A DNA stretch of 10,101 nucleotides. Source: an uncultured Porphyromonas sp. Its GTDB lineage: Bacteria; Bacteroidota; Bacteroidia; Bacteroidales; Porphyromonadaceae. The DNA lies in contig NZ_CAJPPN010000062.1 in NCBI RefSeq assembly GCF_905372525.1, positions 1 through 10,101 on the forward strand, read 5' to 3'. The notes beneath the pieces are model-generated. The model worked only from the letters and a program-made list of their open reading frames with translations. It did not search any database and was not told where the DNA came from. This document shows positions 1 to 7,289 of the stretch, in pieces. Positions within the stretch are counted from its first letter, which is position 1, and the number at the start of each line of letters is the position of its first letter. The translations under genes and the position numbers were made by a program.

Positions 1-31
1 GGTCAGATAGCGGTGGAAGGGGGTAAATATC

Positions 32-39
32 TATATTTG
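32..39 (+). promoter_or_regulatory. Bacteroidetes-type -7 box ahead of the triple TonB-domain gene
   Basis: TATATTTG fits the Bacteroidetes -7 consensus TAnnTTTG at every fixed base. It lies 40 bases before the ATG at 80, a normal leader length. No TTTG or TTG sits about 19 bases further upstream, so the -33 half is weak or absent. The call rests on the -7 match and position only. Confidence 0.5.
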
Positions 40-79
40 TACCCCGATGACCGCATGACATAACATCATCGATAGATAT

Positions 80-1279
80 ATGCACCTAAAAAGTACTATA
101 CTCTGCCCCCTCCTGCTTTTGATCGGGGGGCTTAGCTTGCCCCAGTTTGCAGCGGGAAGCGTCCCCACCTCGTTCCCGAGCCTAATCCCCCTACAGCAGC
201 CCGACAAACAAAAGGTCGGGGCGACGACCCCACCTTCGTTCCCAGGGGGAGAGGAGGCCCTCCAGGCTTACCTCGGGGAGCATACGGTCTATCCAGAGGA
301 AGCCCAGAAGCAAAAGATCCAGGGGCAGGTTCGTATTACCTTCATCGTCCAGCCCGATGGACAGATCTCCGATATAGAGGTAGCTCAGGGGGCTGCGCTC
401 CTCCTAGATAGAGAGGCGGTGAGGGTCGTGCGGTCAATGCCACGCTGGATCCCCGCCCGTGAGAAGGGGATCGCCGTGGCTATGCCGGTGACGATCCCGA
501 TCACCTTCAGGCTCCCTACGACGAGCCAACCCACCCTCGTCCCGAACCCTTCGTCCCAGCAGCAAGCCAAGAGTGAGGGGATCGAGGATAATCTCCAGCC
601 GATGTTCCCCGGTGGGGAGCAGGCGCTCATCGCCTATATGTCCAATAATCTAGTCTACCCAGAGGCAGCCGTGAGGAAGCAGCTCCAGGGGCGACTCTTC
701 GTCCGTTTCGTCGTCGAGGCCGACGGACGGCTTACCAACATAGCGATACACCGAAGCGCCCATCCCATCCTAGACGAAGAGGGGATGAGGATGGTGCGGT
801 CGATGCCCCGCTGGGTACCCGCCCGCAGGGAGGGGGTCGCTGTAGCAGCTCCGATGATGCTCCCGATCACCTTTAAGCTCCCCTCTCAGGGGTTAGCAAG
901 TCTCGTCGACCGCCTGCAGAAGAGCAATGTAAAGCAAGTCGCCGAGCCTGACAGCATCCCAGTCATAGATGAGAACAGCTCCGACATTGAGCACCCCCTC
1001 TTCCCCGGCGGTGATCGGGGTCTCTCGGACTTCCTTAGGTTAAACCTAGAGTATCCAGACGTAGAGTATCGCAATCGTACTCAGGGGGAGGTGCACCTAC
1101 GCTTCGTCGTAGATGTCGATGGCTCCATCTCCCAGATCAAGGTGGTCAAGGGGACTAGCCCCGCCTTCGAACAAGCCGCCCTAGATGTAATGAAGCTCGC
1201 CCCTAAGTTCATCCCTGCTCGTAAGAATGGGAAGCCACTACAGGCATGGCACTATATGACCATTAGGTTCTTCCCGTGA
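80..1279 (+). CDS. Secreted protein with three tandem TonB C-terminal domains
   Basis: The 399-residue product starts with a hydrophobic signal sequence (about residues 1-26, ending near FAAG) and then carries three copies of the TonB C-terminal fold, at about residues 53-146, 175-268 and 307-399. Each copy opens with FPGG, continues with a YP motif, a QG motif and a [IV]xxDG turn, and closes with a PxxxPAR segment and a final beta strand. Copies 1 and 2 are closest: both contain VRSMPRW[IV]PAR and end in PITF[RK]LP. A classical TonB has an uncleaved membrane anchor, a long Pro-rich spacer and one such domain; here neither anchor nor spacer is evident. A periplasmic role in protein-protein contact or in energising outer-membrane receptors is inference. 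The ATG at 80 gives an intact signal peptide and fits the upstream -7 box. No ExbB, ExbD or TonB-dependent receptor gene is in view. Confidence 0.88.
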   Translation: MHLKSTILCPLLLLIGGLSLPQFAAGSVPTSFPSLIPLQQPDKQKVGATTPPSFPGGEEALQAYLGEHTVYPEEAQKQKIQGQVRITFIVQPDGQISDIEVAQGAALLLDREAVRVVRSMPRWIPAREKGIAVAMPVTIPITFRLPTTSQPTLVPNPSSQQQAKSEGIEDNLQPMFPGGEQALIAYMSNNLVYPEAAVRKQLQGRLFVRFVVEADGRLTNIAIHRSAHPILDEEGMRMVRSMPRWVPARREGVAVAAPMMLPITFKLPSQGLASLVDRLQKSNVKQVAEPDSIPVIDENSSDIEHPLFPGGDRGLSDFLRLNLEYPDVEYRNRTQGEVHLRFVVDVDGSISQIKVVKGTSPAFEQAALDVMKLAPKFIPARKNGKPLQAWHYMTIRFFP

Positions 1280-1289
1280 TAGGGGCCAT

Positions 1290-1325
1290 GGGAGAGCTCC
1301 TCTGATGTACTAAGGCTCTCCCTTT
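1290..1325 (+). terminator. Hairpin just after the TonB-domain gene
   Basis: GGGAGAGC (1290-1297) pairs perfectly with GCTCTCCC (1315-1322) around a 17-base loop and is followed by TTT. It begins 11 bases after the stop codon. The loop is large and the T run short, so termination would be weak; a second, stronger hairpin lies at 1373-1412. Confidence 0.4.
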
Positions 1326-1372
1326 CCATCAGGAAGTCCACCTGCAAGGTGGGAGATAGCCCATCGAGAGAG

Positions 1373-1412
1373 CTCGGGGGAAGGTTAGCGACCTAGCTAG
1401 CCTTCCCCCGAG
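1373..1412 (+). terminator. Strong hairpin in the gap, possible terminator
   Basis: CTCGGGGGAAGGTTAG (1373-1388) pairs with CTAGCCTTCCCCCGAG (1397-1412) at 16 positions, with one G:U pair and an eight-base loop. The bases after it (TGTGTTGT) are only moderately T-rich, so it could be a terminator, a 3' end protector, or part of a larger structured RNA. A small hairpin, CCACCT-GCA-AGGTGG, precedes it at 1338-1352. Confidence 0.45.
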
Positions 1413-1582
1413 TGTGTTGTGGAGCGTCTCTGGTGTGTGTCTTGGCTTCGTCACTCAGGGCTCCGGCTGGATGAGTGGCGAAGAGCCTAGAGAGCCAAGG
1501 GCTTACCCTATGCCCAGCGAGTAGCCCCTGATGGTGGCTATCGAGTAGGGTAGAGCCCGTATGGAGCCCGTTGTGTGGGCTA

Positions 1583-1613
1583 TTTGTCTGAGTACGGATA
1601 ATGGCTACCTTTG
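1583..1613 (+). promoter_or_regulatory. Promoter of the small secreted-protein gene (-33 and -7)
   Basis: TTTG at 1583-1586 and TACCTTTG at 1606-1613 match the Bacteroidetes -33 and -7 elements, with 19 bases between them. The -7 box ends 29 bases before the ATG at 1643. This is the best promoter match in the window. The hairpin at 1565-1581 ends two bases before the -33 element. Confidence 0.68.
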
Positions 1614-1642
1614 CTTCATCTTAGTAATCATGAGCTAACCCT

Positions 1643-2221
1643 ATGACAAGAAAACGAATTATCCTATCAGCTCTCCTTGTGCTCGTCACCTCTCTACCTT
1701 CCTTTGGTCAAGCTGTGGTGCGAGAGATGTACAAGTGGATCTACGATAGAAATCGGGAAGAGGATAGGATCTTTTGGAATGCCTACCTCACTCTCTATCT
1801 ACAAGACGGAAAGGTCACGGGCGGAGTGCTGAATGCTACTACAGATGAGTATGATGAGATCCGTGAGGGGTATGTCTGTGGCTATTCCATCTTTCCGCTG
1901 AAGAATGTACGAGTGGATGGGGATACTATTCGCTTCACGATAGAGGTAGAGCGAGAGGATGATCTCTTCGCTACACCTCTTCCCGCAGGGATGGAGACAT
2001 GCCAGTTCGCACGAAACCTAAAGTACCCCAAGTGGAAACATGCTCTACCGCAGGAATGGATATATACGCTCCCTAAGCCTGAGTACACGGTCGTTCGTCT
2101 GAAGGATGGTAACCTCAGCGTCCGCCAAGGGAAGGGCTCTAACTATGAAGATCTGCGCATCTTCGTGTATCAGCCCTCCTTCTACGTCATGCCACAGGAT
2201 ATTGACCCAAAGAGCTGGTAG
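1643..2221 (+). CDS. Small secreted protein of unknown function
   Basis: I do not recognise a family for this 192-residue product. Residues 1-23 form a typical signal peptide (MTRKR, a hydrophobic core, then SFGQ) suited to signal peptidase I; no lipobox is present. The mature part is rich in Tyr and Trp and in alternating hydrophobic/charged stretches such as DTIRFTIEVE and LRIFVYQPSF, suggesting mostly beta structure. Two cysteines (C79 and C120) could form a disulfide in the periplasm. The start is supported by the signal peptide and by the promoter 29 bases upstream. Three 60-base lines of this gene counted by hand are 43, 48 and 53% GC, against 65 and 63% for lines from the tonB-like and purL genes, which may reflect transfer or relaxed codon selection. 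It is a single-gene unit ending at the hairpin 2244-2299. Confidence 0.8.
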   Translation: MTRKRIILSALLVLVTSLPSFGQAVVREMYKWIYDRNREEDRIFWNAYLTLYLQDGKVTGGVLNATTDEYDEIREGYVCGYSIFPLKNVRVDGDTIRFTIEVEREDDLFATPLPAGMETCQFARNLKYPKWKHALPQEWIYTLPKPEYTVVRLKDGNLSVRQGKGSNYEDLRIFVYQPSFYVMPQDIDPKSW

Positions 2222-2243
2222 AGCTATCGTATAACTAGGAGGC

Positions 2244-2299
2244 AGAAAAGCCTTAGGGGGCTCCAGCATCTATGTGCTGGAGCCCCCTAAGGCTTTTCT
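2244..2299. terminator. Bidirectional terminator between convergent genes
   Basis: Two 25-base arms (2244-2268 and 2275-2299) are perfectly complementary around the loop TCTATG. The outer part of the stem is A-rich on the left and T-rich on the right (AAAA and TTTT), so each strand ends in a short T run. It starts 22 bases after the stop of the secreted-protein gene and lies 20 bases beyond the purL stop, so it can end both converging transcripts. Confidence 0.9.
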
Positions 2300-2319
2300 A
2301 AAGATACTCTAGGTGAATG

Positions 2320-5300
2320 CTACTTCTGATGACTGAGGCACCAGTCGTAGGCATTGCGGAAGGCCTTGAGCCAAGGTGTCGCCTCATGCTCCGAGCGTAC
2401 CTCCTCGGGATAGTAGGCACACTGCCAAGGGAAGATCGCCCGCTCAGGATGGGGCATCAGTGCCAGGTGACGCCCATCGGCACTGCATAGACCAGCGATG
2501 GCATCAGGCGACCCGTTGGGGTTGCCTGGGTAGGCATTGTAGTCGTAGCGTGCGATGACCTTGTAGCGGGAAGTCTCGTAGGGTAGCACGAACTTCCCCT
2601 CCCCATGAGCAACCCATATACCGAGCTTCGTCCCCGAGAGGTTGCCCAGCATCACGGAGTCGTTCTCGGGGATAGCGAGGCTGACGAAGGAGCTCTCGAA
2701 CTTGTGGGAGTCATTGTGCTCCATGCGGTGCTTCAGCTCGTGCTCGGGGTAGAGTAGCCCCAGCTCCGCCATGAGCTGACAGCCATTGCAGACCCCTAGG
2801 CTGAGGGTGTCGGGGCGAGCATAGAAGCGGTCGATCGTGGCCTTGGCCTGCTCGTTGTACAGGATGCCTGCAGCCCAACCCTTAGCCGAGCCTAGCACGT
2901 CAGAGTTGGAGAAGCCACCGCAGAAGACGATCATCTGCACATCCTCCAGCGTCTCCCGACCGGAGATGAGGTCCGTGAGATGGACATCCTTAACATCGAA
3001 GCCAGCGAGGTAAAGGGCATAGGCCATCTCTCGCTCGCCATTCGTCCCCTTGTCTCGCAGGATAGCTGCCCGTACGGGAGCCTTTGTGGTGCGATCGGGG
3101 TTGGCCTTGAGGTCGGCAAACTTCCCCGTGAAGCCCTCGGGGAAGGCGTAGCGGAGGGGTTGCTTACTGTAGTTCGTACAGCGTGCTTCGGCCAGCGTCT
3201 CTCCACTCTGATAGCGGTCGAGGAGGAAGGAGGGACGATACCACAGTTCCCGCTTGGCATCTATATCGAGGGTGAGGTGCTGCTTGCCTTGGCGGATCGT
3301 GAGGGTACGCCCTGTGGCCGTAGGTGTGGCGATACGGGCGAAGCCGATGCTTGCTGCCGTGAGCACCTCCTCGAGAAGCTCTGGGTGAGAGGTCTGGACG
3401 ACGATACCGGGGTTCTCGGCGAAGAGGAGCTTGACAAGGTCGGTCTCTGGGATAGCGCTGAGATCGACTTCGAGTCCACCCTGCTCGTTAGCAAAGCACA
3501 TCTCCAGTAGCGTGGTGATAAGTCCACCAGCAGAGATATCGTGTCCAGCGACAAGGGCTCCACGCTCCAAGAGCTCCTGCACCGAAGTGAAGGCCTCACG
3601 GAAGTATTCGGGCTCCCCGATGTAGGGTGTCTCGTCTCCCAGCTCAGCGAGTACTTGGGCGAGGGAAGACCCGCCAAGAGCGAGCGGAGCAAAGCTAAAG
3701 TCAATATGGTAGAGCGGATAGCGAGGGTCGGGGATGAGGACGGGAGAGAGTACCTTCTTCACGTCTGAGACTTCACCCATCGCACTGATGATCACTGTCC
3801 CTGGGCTCAGTACACGAGACCCGTCGGGGTACTTCTGCGTCATAGAGAGCGAGTCCTTGCCGGTGGGGATGTTGATGCCAAGCGAGATGGCGAGTGCCGA
3901 GGCTGCCTCGACAGCGTCATAGAGACGAGCGTCCTCACCCTCGTTGCGGCAGGGCCACATCCAGTTGGCACTTAGCGAGACGCCCTCGAGTCCATAGGTA
4001 AGGGGTGCGAAGACGAGGTTGGTCAGGGACTCTGCGATGGCTAGCTGTGAGCCGGCTACGGGATCGACGAGGGCTGCGGCTGGAGCATGTCCGATAGAAG
4101 TAGCTATCCCCGACTTGCCTCTGAAGTCCACGGCCATGACACCACAGTCACTCAAGGGGAGCTGTATCGCCCCCTGACACTGCTGGCGTGCCACACGACC
4201 TGTGACGGAGCGATCGACCTTGTTGGTCAGCCAATCCTTACAGGCGACACCCTCGAGCTGTAGGACACGATCTAGGTAGTGCTCCACCTGAGTGCAGTCG
4301 TAGCTGAGTGCAGGGTAGTGACGCTCCACGGTGCGGTCGTGCATGTAGGTCTTAGGTGCAGAGCCAAACATATCGGACAGGTCAAGGTCAATAGGCTTGT
4401 CTCCATCTGCCTCTTCGAAGGTCAGATGCATATCCTCGGTCGTCTCCCCGACGACGTACATCGGAGCACGCTCACGCTCGGCGATACGGGCGATACGCTC
4501 TAGGGATTCTTCTCCGACGAGTAGCCCCATGCGCTCCTGGCTCTCATTGCCGATGATCTCACGGCTGGAGAGCGTCTCGTCTCCGATGGGGAAGGTGCTG
4601 AGATCGAAGTGTCCGCCCGTCGTCTCGACGAGCTCTGAGAGGCAGTTGAGGTGTCCACCAGCCCCGTGGTCATGGATGGAGACGATGGGGTTGTCCTCGG
4701 CCTCTGCTAGGGCACGGATGACATTCTCGACACGCTTCTGCATCTCGGGGTTGGCACGCTGTACGGCATTGAGCTCGATAGCTCCTGCATACTGACCGGT
4801 ATTGACAGAGCTGACTGCGCCACCACCCATACCGATGCGGTAGTTGTCACCGCCGAGCAGGACGACCTTCTCGTGGGGCTTAGGTGTCCCCTTCTGTGCA
4901 TCACTGCGGCGGGCATAGCCGACACCGCCTGCGAGCATGATAGCCTTGTCGTAGCCATATACCTGTCCTTCGGCTTGGTGCTCTAGGGTGAGGACGGAGC
5001 CACAGATGAGGGGTTGTCCGAACTTGTTTCCGAAGTCACTCGCTCCGTTCGAAGCCTTGGTGAGGATCTGCTGAGGTGTCTGGTAGAGCCATGGGCGTGC
5101 AGGTAGAGCCTCTTCCCAGGGGCGGTTATCCTCGAGTCGTGGGTAGCTCGTCATGTAGACGGCTGTCCCAGCCAGAGGAATGCTGGCTCTACCGCCTGCC
5201 ATACGGTCTCGGATCTCCCCACCTGTGCCTGTGGCTGCGCCGTTGAAGGGCTCCACGGTGGTGGGGAAGTTGTGGGTCTCGGCCTTGAGACTTAGCACGC

Positions 5301-6024
5301 TATCTACAGCCTTACGCTCAAAGAAGTCTGGGCGATCAGCCGAGGCAGGAGCGAACTGCTCCAAGTCTCTAGGTCCGTCTATGAAGGCGACGTTGTCCCG
5401 GTAGGCGGAGACGAGATGGTTGGGGTTAGCAGCGCTGGTGTCCTTGATCATAGAGAAGAGCGAAGCCTCTCGCTCCTCCCCGTCGATGACGAAGGTGCCC
5501 CCGAAGATCTTGTGTCGGCAGTGCTCGGAGTTCACCTGCGAGAAGCCGAAGAGCTCGCTGTCGGTCAGGGGACGTCCGAGTCGCTGGGAGAGCTGCTCGA
5601 GGTAGTCGATCTCCTCTTCACTGAGTGCGAGCCCCTCGCTCTGGCTGTAGGCACGTATGTCTCGTACCTGACGGATCGGCTCCGCCACCTGGTCGTGGGT
5701 GAATACGCTCTGGTCAAGTCCGTGATAGAGGTGCTGGAGCATCGGGTCGTAGGGGGCATCGGCACTCGAGACCTCCTCGAAGGCCTCGATACGTGTGATG
5801 TCGGGGATCCGCATATTGCGCACGATCTCTACGGCATTGGTGCTCCATGGGGTGATCAGCTCCCGCCGAGTCCCGATGAAGATGCCCGAGAGTGTCGGGC
5901 TGTCGAGGGCTACCGCCCCCCCGAAGAGCCAGGTGAGAGCCTCTAGGTGCGCACGTCCTATAGCCTGATGGCTCTCGACGATGTAAAGGGTAGAGCTACT
6001 AGGAGCTCTGAAGAATGTAATCAT
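2320..6024 (-). CDS. purL: Phosphoribosylformylglycinamidine synthase, long single-chain form
   Basis: This cytoplasmic enzyme makes FGAM from FGAR, ATP and glutamine, the fourth step of de novo purine synthesis. The 1234-residue chain is a complete large-type PurL, slightly shorter than the roughly 1,300 residues usual in gammaproteobacteria. In order it shows an N-terminal PurS-like part, the NSEHCRH motif (165-171), the synthase active-site segment ETHNFPTT (249-256) with a Gly-rich GAATGTGGE stretch (262-270), a DHGAGG motif in the first half, and a second synthase half. It ends in a class I glutamine amidotransferase domain. That domain has the nucleophile in GVCNGCQ (Cys1079) and the His/Glu pair in PHPER (His1192, Glu1194). 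All expected catalytic residues are visible. The ATG at 6024 follows a leader of about 90 bases and a TATCTTTG box. It is convergent with the gene to its left and separated by a hairpin from the peptidase behind it. Confidence 0.98.
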   Translation of the reverse strand: MITFFRAPSSSTLYIVESHQAIGRAHLEALTWLFGGAVALDSPTLSGIFIGTRRELITPWSTNAVEIVRNMRIPDITRIEAFEEVSSADAPYDPMLQHLYHGLDQSVFTHDQVAEPIRQVRDIRAYSQSEGLALSEEEIDYLEQLSQRLGRPLTDSELFGFSQVNSEHCRHKIFGGTFVIDGEEREASLFSMIKDTSAANPNHLVSAYRDNVAFIDGPRDLEQFAPASADRPDFFERKAVDSVLSLKAETHNFPTTVEPFNGAATGTGGEIRDRMAGGRASIPLAGTAVYMTSYPRLEDNRPWEEALPARPWLYQTPQQILTKASNGASDFGNKFGQPLICGSVLTLEHQAEGQVYGYDKAIMLAGGVGYARRSDAQKGTPKPHEKVVLLGGDNYRIGMGGGAVSSVNTGQYAGAIELNAVQRANPEMQKRVENVIRALAEAEDNPIVSIHDHGAGGHLNCLSELVETTGGHFDLSTFPIGDETLSSREIIGNESQERMGLLVGEESLERIARIAERERAPMYVVGETTEDMHLTFEEADGDKPIDLDLSDMFGSAPKTYMHDRTVERHYPALSYDCTQVEHYLDRVLQLEGVACKDWLTNKVDRSVTGRVARQQCQGAIQLPLSDCGVMAVDFRGKSGIATSIGHAPAAALVDPVAGSQLAIAESLTNLVFAPLTYGLEGVSLSANWMWPCRNEGEDARLYDAVEAASALAISLGINIPTGKDSLSMTQKYPDGSRVLSPGTVIISAMGEVSDVKKVLSPVLIPDPRYPLYHIDFSFAPLALGGSSLAQVLAELGDETPYIGEPEYFREAFTSVQELLERGALVAGHDISAGGLITTLLEMCFANEQGGLEVDLSAIPETDLVKLLFAENPGIVVQTSHPELLEEVLTAASIGFARIATPTATGRTLTIRQGKQHLTLDIDAKRELWYRPSFLLDRYQSGETLAEARCTNYSKQPLRYAFPEGFTGKFADLKANPDRTTKAPVRAAILRDKGTNGEREMAYALYLAGFDVKDVHLTDLISGRETLEDVQMIVFCGGFSNSDVLGSAKGWAAGILYNEQAKATIDRFYARPDTLSLGVCNGCQLMAELGLLYPEHELKHRMEHNDSHKFESSFVSLAIPENDSVMLGNLSGTKLGIWVAHGEGKFVLPYETSRYKVIARYDYNAYPGNPNGSPDAIAGLCSADGRHLALMPHPERAIFPWQCAYYPEEVRSEHEATPWLKAFRNAYDWCLSHQK

Positions 6025-6060
6025 TCCAGTGTCTATAATACGGAGTAGGTGTAGGGATGA

Positions 6061-6119
6061 GGAGACGCTAGGGTCTGCATGTCCCTCCCGAAGTAGAGGG
6101 CGCTGGGCTCGACGTCTCC
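6061..6119 (-). promoter_or_regulatory. Structured leader of purL
   Basis: The transcript before purL would begin near 6116 and run about 90 bases to the ATG. GGAGACG (6061-6067) pairs with CGTCTCC (6113-6119), enclosing an inner stem of CCCTC (6083-6087) with GAGGG (6096-6100). I do not recognise a riboswitch class, and the outer stem may include the first transcribed bases. A control role is possible but unproven. Confidence 0.3.
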
Positions 6120-6122
6120 CTG

Positions 6123-6130
6123 CAAAGATA
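6123..6130 (-). promoter_or_regulatory. -7 box of purL
   Basis: On the - strand this reads TATCTTTG, a full match to TAnnTTTG, and the same octamer precedes the peptidase gene. It lies 98 bases before the purL ATG. No TTTG is found at the usual 19-base spacing, where the arm of the preceding terminator hairpin lies instead. Confidence 0.55.
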
Positions 6131-6133
6131 GCT

Positions 6134-6190
6134 AAAAAGCGAGGCTCCGTGAGACGAGACCATGCTCTGGTCTATCTGTCTCACGGAGCC
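6134..6190 (-). terminator. Rho-independent terminator of the M23 peptidase gene
   Basis: GGCTCCGTGAGAC (6143-6155) and GTCTCACGGAGCC (6178-6190) are perfect 13-base inverted repeats. Between them AGACCA (6157-6162) pairs with TGGTCT (6168-6173) around a five-base loop. On the - strand the stem is followed within a few bases by TTTTT (6138-6134). It begins about 47 bases after the peptidase stop codon and ends just before the purL -7 box. Confidence 0.85.
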
Positions 6191-6236
6191 CTCTTGTAGT
6201 AGGTGATACCATCTCAGGCGATGGAGGTGTCCTCGT

Positions 6237-7250
6237 CTAGCTCGGAATACGTAGGGTACGCCCGATGCTGAGCTTGGACGTGGAGCCGATGCCATTCATC
6301 TGGCAGAGCTTCGGGATGCTCACCCCATAGTGGCGTGCGATAGAGCCGAGGGTGTCACCCTTCTTGATGCGGTGCGTCTTGAATTGTTCTTCATTGGCGA
6401 CCCCGCCCTTCTTGGGTCTAGCGGCTACCTGAGCATGAGCGAAGGAGCGAGGAGTCTGGTAAGCCCCCTTGACGAAGGCAAATACGTCGAAGCGTGGGAC
6501 GCCTGCCTCGAAGTCGAAGAGATCCGTCGGCGCTAGGGGGATGCCCATGAAGCGAGCCTCGAAGTGTAGGTGTGGCCCTGTAGAGCGACCAGTGCTTCCC
6601 CCGAGTCCGATGGGGTCTCCCGCCCGGACGACTGTCCCCTCGCGGACGATCGCACGGCTCATGTGTCCATAGACCGTCTCGAGTCCATTGGGGTGGCGGA
6701 TGACGAGGTAGTTGCCGTACCCTCCACCCTCGTAGGCACGGATACGCACCTTGCCAGAGAAGGCTGCGCGTACGGTGTCACCCACGCTGAGCTTGAGGTC
6801 TACCCCATAATGCATACGTCCGAAGCTACGGCGATATCCGTAGTGCGAGGTGATCTGTCGGGTCTGGATCGGCATCACGAACTCCTGGAGGTCGATGTCC
6901 TGCCGATCAGGGATATTCACTGCCATCCCGGCAAAGGGATTGACGTGGCTACCCCACGAGTCGTCACCATAGATGTCCACCGCTGGAGCCTCCAGGTCTT
7001 CCTTCTGCTTCTCGGCCTGTAGCTCCGCCTCTCGGCGTTGCTTCTCCTTGAGCAGTCGGTTCCGGATCTCTAGGCGGTCGGCTAGGAGCAGATGCTCACC
7101 CGCTTGGGTGGATGAGCTCTGCTGGCCAGCTGTCGTGCGTGTCTCTCGCTTAGGTGTCTGGGCCTTCACCTGGGCATGAGCCCAGCTCGTGAAGCTGACG
7201 GCGACCAGACAGAGAGATGCGCATAACAGTTGCGTCTTTTTTCTTGTCAT
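6237..7250 (-). CDS. Secreted M23 zinc endopeptidase with C-terminal LysM domain
   Basis: The 337-residue product is a predicted periplasmic or envelope peptidoglycan hydrolase cutting peptide cross-links. It has a signal peptide (about residues 1-26, ending AHA), a charged stretch at about 56-88 likely to form a short coiled coil, and an M23 domain at about 135-245. A LysM peptidoglycan-binding domain follows at 292-336, with KKGDTLGSIARHYGV and a closing G-RTLRIP. The zinc ligands expected for an active enzyme are visible: His147 and Asp151 in HYGVD, and His229 in HLH, with the second catalytic His at 196 in GHMS or 227. Catalytic activity is therefore likely, unlike the degenerate M23 proteins that act only as activators. 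The coiled coil before the M23 domain recalls EnvC/NlpD-like division proteins, but a precise role is inference. The ATG at 7250 gives an intact signal peptide. It has its own promoter and terminator. Confidence 0.93.
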   Translation of the reverse strand: MTRKKTQLLCASLCLVAVSFTSWAHAQVKAQTPKRETRTTAGQQSSSTQAGEHLLLADRLEIRNRLLKEKQRREAELQAEKQKEDLEAPAVDIYGDDSWGSHVNPFAGMAVNIPDRQDIDLQEFVMPIQTRQITSHYGYRRSFGRMHYGVDLKLSVGDTVRAAFSGKVRIRAYEGGGYGNYLVIRHPNGLETVYGHMSRAIVREGTVVRAGDPIGLGGSTGRSTGPHLHFEARFMGIPLAPTDLFDFEAGVPRFDVFAFVKGAYQTPRSFAHAQVAARPKKGGVANEEQFKTHRIKKGDTLGSIARHYGVSIPKLCQMNGIGSTSKLSIGRTLRIPS

Positions 7251-7274
7251 ACCAGCTTTAGAAATACGTTCATT

Positions 7275-7286
7275 TGTTAGCTAACA
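7275..7286. promoter_or_regulatory. 12-bp perfect palindrome before the M23 peptidase gene
   Basis: TGTTAGCTAACA is its own reverse complement and lies 24 bases before the ATG at 7250, inside the leader. It could be an operator for a dimeric regulator or a small RNA hairpin near the ribosome binding region. Only its symmetry and position support the call. Confidence 0.3.
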
Positions 7287-7289
7287 CTA

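Larger units (their letters stand above)
1280..1642. other. 363-bp gap without a gene, rich in inverted repeats
   Basis: No convincing coding frame is present. The stretch holds, in order, hairpins at 1290-1322, 1338-1352, 1373-1412, 1441-1499, 1499-1558 and 1565-1581, then the promoter of the next gene. The 1499-1558 element is an extended hairpin. Its 12-bp lower stem (1499-1510 with 1546-1558, one bulged G) leads to an 8-bp upper stem (1518-1526 with 1536-1543, one bulged G). The 1441-1499 element has a 7-bp outer stem (1441-1447 with 1493-1499) and an alternative 12-bp inner stem (1446-1457 with 1472-1483, one G:U). No TAnnTTTG box precedes these structures within the gap. They would therefore belong to the 3' region of the TonB-domain transcript, to an RNA from an unrecognised promoter, or to an intergenic repeat. 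Confidence 0.6.

Noticed and set aside
1320..1560. RNase P RNA, tmRNA or 6S RNA in the structured gap
   Set aside because: A GGAAGTCC stretch near 1332 recalls RNase P, but the other conserved segments of these RNAs are not visible.
2244..2299. Terminal inverted repeats or remnant of an insertion sequence
   Set aside because: The arms are separated by only six bases, no transposase is near, and the position between converging genes with A/T tracts fits a terminator.
2931..3704. Open frames of 109-176 codons on both strands inside purL
   Set aside because: They lie fully within the well-supported purL frame, show Ser/Arg-rich or shifted-frame composition and have no promoter or recognisable domain.
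5416..5946. A 176-codon + strand frame opposite the start of purL
   Set aside because: It is the complement of conserved purL codons; high GC makes long antisense frames common here.
6570..7022. A 150-codon + strand frame opposite the M23 peptidase gene
   Set aside because: It overlaps the conserved metal-binding region in antisense, with no signal sequence or family resemblance.
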